Source: Flavobacterium ustbae (GTDB lineage Bacteria > Bacteroidota > Bacteroidia > Flavobacteriales > Flavobacteriaceae). Taken from it: a stretch of DNA of 64,000 nt. The stretch covers positions 682,001-746,000 of the forward strand of contig NZ_RPOC01000001.1 in assembly GCF_003946915.1 (NCBI RefSeq). The letters are read 5' to 3'. Below are positions 63,430 to 64,000 of this stretch, piece by piece. Position numbers and translations under genes: made by a program. How positions within the stretch are numbered: position 1 is the stretch's first letter; every line of letters begins with the position of its first letter. The notes beneath the pieces were generated by a model. That model was not told the DNA's origin, ran no database searches, and worked only from the letters and a program-made list of their open reading frames with translations.

Positions 63430-64000
63430 TTAGTAACCTGGGTTTTGTTTTAATCCGCGATTTGCATTTAGAGCATTGGTTGGAATTGGAAACAACTTTC
63501 TGAAAGCAGGAGATGCAGGTCTAAATTCGTTTGCCAATAAAAATTTATCAAAGCGAATCATATCTTGTCTTCTGTGGCCTTCCCAGTTTAATTCGAATCC
63601 TCTTTCATTATAAATTTCATCAAGACTCGGATTATGATCTAAAGCGTTCAAACCCGCACGTTGCCTAATTTGATCTACAAATGGTTTTGCAGCAGCGGCA
63701 TTTCCTAAACGAGCATGGCACTCTGCTATCATTAAAATAACATCTGCATATCTAAAGATTGGAAAATCGTTTGAAGCTCCACCGCCTGTTCTTGGTGTTG
63801 CGGGATAAAACTTAACATTACGAACTCCCGCTTGCGGATCTGCTCCCGGATTATCTAATGAAGCAACATCAAGCGTATAATTGAAACCTCCTGGCTGTTC
63901 TCCAAACAAAAACTGGTTTCTACGAATATCATTTTCCTCATATTTCAAGAAAAATTCTTTTGGAACAATGGTTCCATTCCATCCGCTGTAACCGAACAAA
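63430..64000 (-). CDS. RagB/SusD family nutrient-binding lipoprotein, C-terminal part (cut by window edge)
   Basis: About 190 residues of the C-terminal half are visible; the gene starts outside the window. FPIFRYADVILMIAECHARLGN is a SusD hallmark. AAKPFVDQIRQRAGLNAL and YNERGFELNWEGHRRQDMIRF (20 residues of it: NERGFELNWEGHRRQDMIRF) and PIPTNALNANRGLKQNPGY are the typical closing motifs. SusD binds starch and caps the SusC TonB transporter, which should be encoded just upstream beyond the edge. First visible gene of the starch operon. Confidence 0.92.
   Translation of the reverse strand, partial: LFGYSGWNGTIVPKEFFLKYEENDIRRNQFLFGEQPGGFNYTLDVASLDNPGADPQAGVRNVKFYPATPRTGGGASNDFPIFRYADVILMIAECHARLGNAAAAKPFVDQIRQRAGLNALDHNPSLDEIYNERGFELNWEGHRRQDMIRFDKFLLANEFRPASPAFRKLFPIPTNALNANRGLKQNPGY

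Overview
The window is a low-GC chromosomal segment from a member of the Bacteroidota, most likely Flavobacterium or a close relative. The evidence is the TAnnTTTG-type -7 promoter boxes, the weak ribosome binding sites, type IX secretion (T9SS) C-terminal sorting domains, a TonB receptor paired with a lipoprotein, a Sus-type starch locus, a subtype-iii T6SS Hcp/VgrG pair and a TDH-type L-threonine dehydrogenase. This assignment comes from gene content read by eye; no database search was run.

Layout. Positions 1-6672 hold an OsmC-like fragment, a TfoX C-terminal-domain gene, a tRNA-Asn cluster interrupted by a GIY-YIG gene, rseP, an old yellow enzyme, a Gfo/Idh/MocA oxidoreductase and an MFS transporter. 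Positions 6848-14230 hold a TonB-dependent receptor with a DUF5689 lipoprotein, a secreted protein, hflX and a zeta-toxin-like kinase with a tiny overlapping partner. These are followed by a phased 10-bp tandem repeat and a Flavo-1-like RNA candidate. Positions 14508-27689 are one long minus-strand Fe-S assembly (SUF) locus: sufA-like, sufB, sufC, sufD, sufS, sufE, a DUF59 gene, DUF2480 and DUF3078. Its spacers have been colonised by accessory genes: DUF2683, a flavin reductase, a four-helix-bundle cassette, RhuM with a transposase fragment, a beta-lactamase-fold hydrolase and a GxxExxY cassette.

Positions 28031-44161 hold a coiled-coil membrane protein, an MBL hydrolase, two T9SS leucine-rich-repeat proteins (one of 2015 residues with six modules), an Fn3 lipoprotein, a subtilase, an M1 peptidase and L-threonine dehydrogenase. 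Positions 44162-48128 hold a small lipoprotein overlapping mfd. Positions 48283-54475 are an auxiliary T6SS module: Hcp, VgrG, a 57-residue spike-like peptide missed by length cut-offs, DUF2931, a Tle1/DUF2235 phospholipase effector, a broken gene in the immunity position, and another small gene. Positions 54656-64000 hold DUF5683 and then a starch utilisation locus on the minus strand: susD (partial), susE-like, a lipoprotein alpha-amylase, a GH97 alpha-glucosidase and a multidomain T9SS alpha-amylase.

The strongest unexplained signals are small gene cassettes bounded by repeats. A GIY-YIG gene sits in a 394-bp unit whose ends are a direct repeat of the tRNA-Asn 3' half plus terminator. A GxxExxY gene lacking its eponymous motif, and a four-helix-bundle gene, each sit between inverted repeats inside the suf operon. 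A dispersed hairpin family brackets the T9SS amylase. The broken gene behind the phospholipase effector suggests decay of, or turnover at, an effector-immunity locus.
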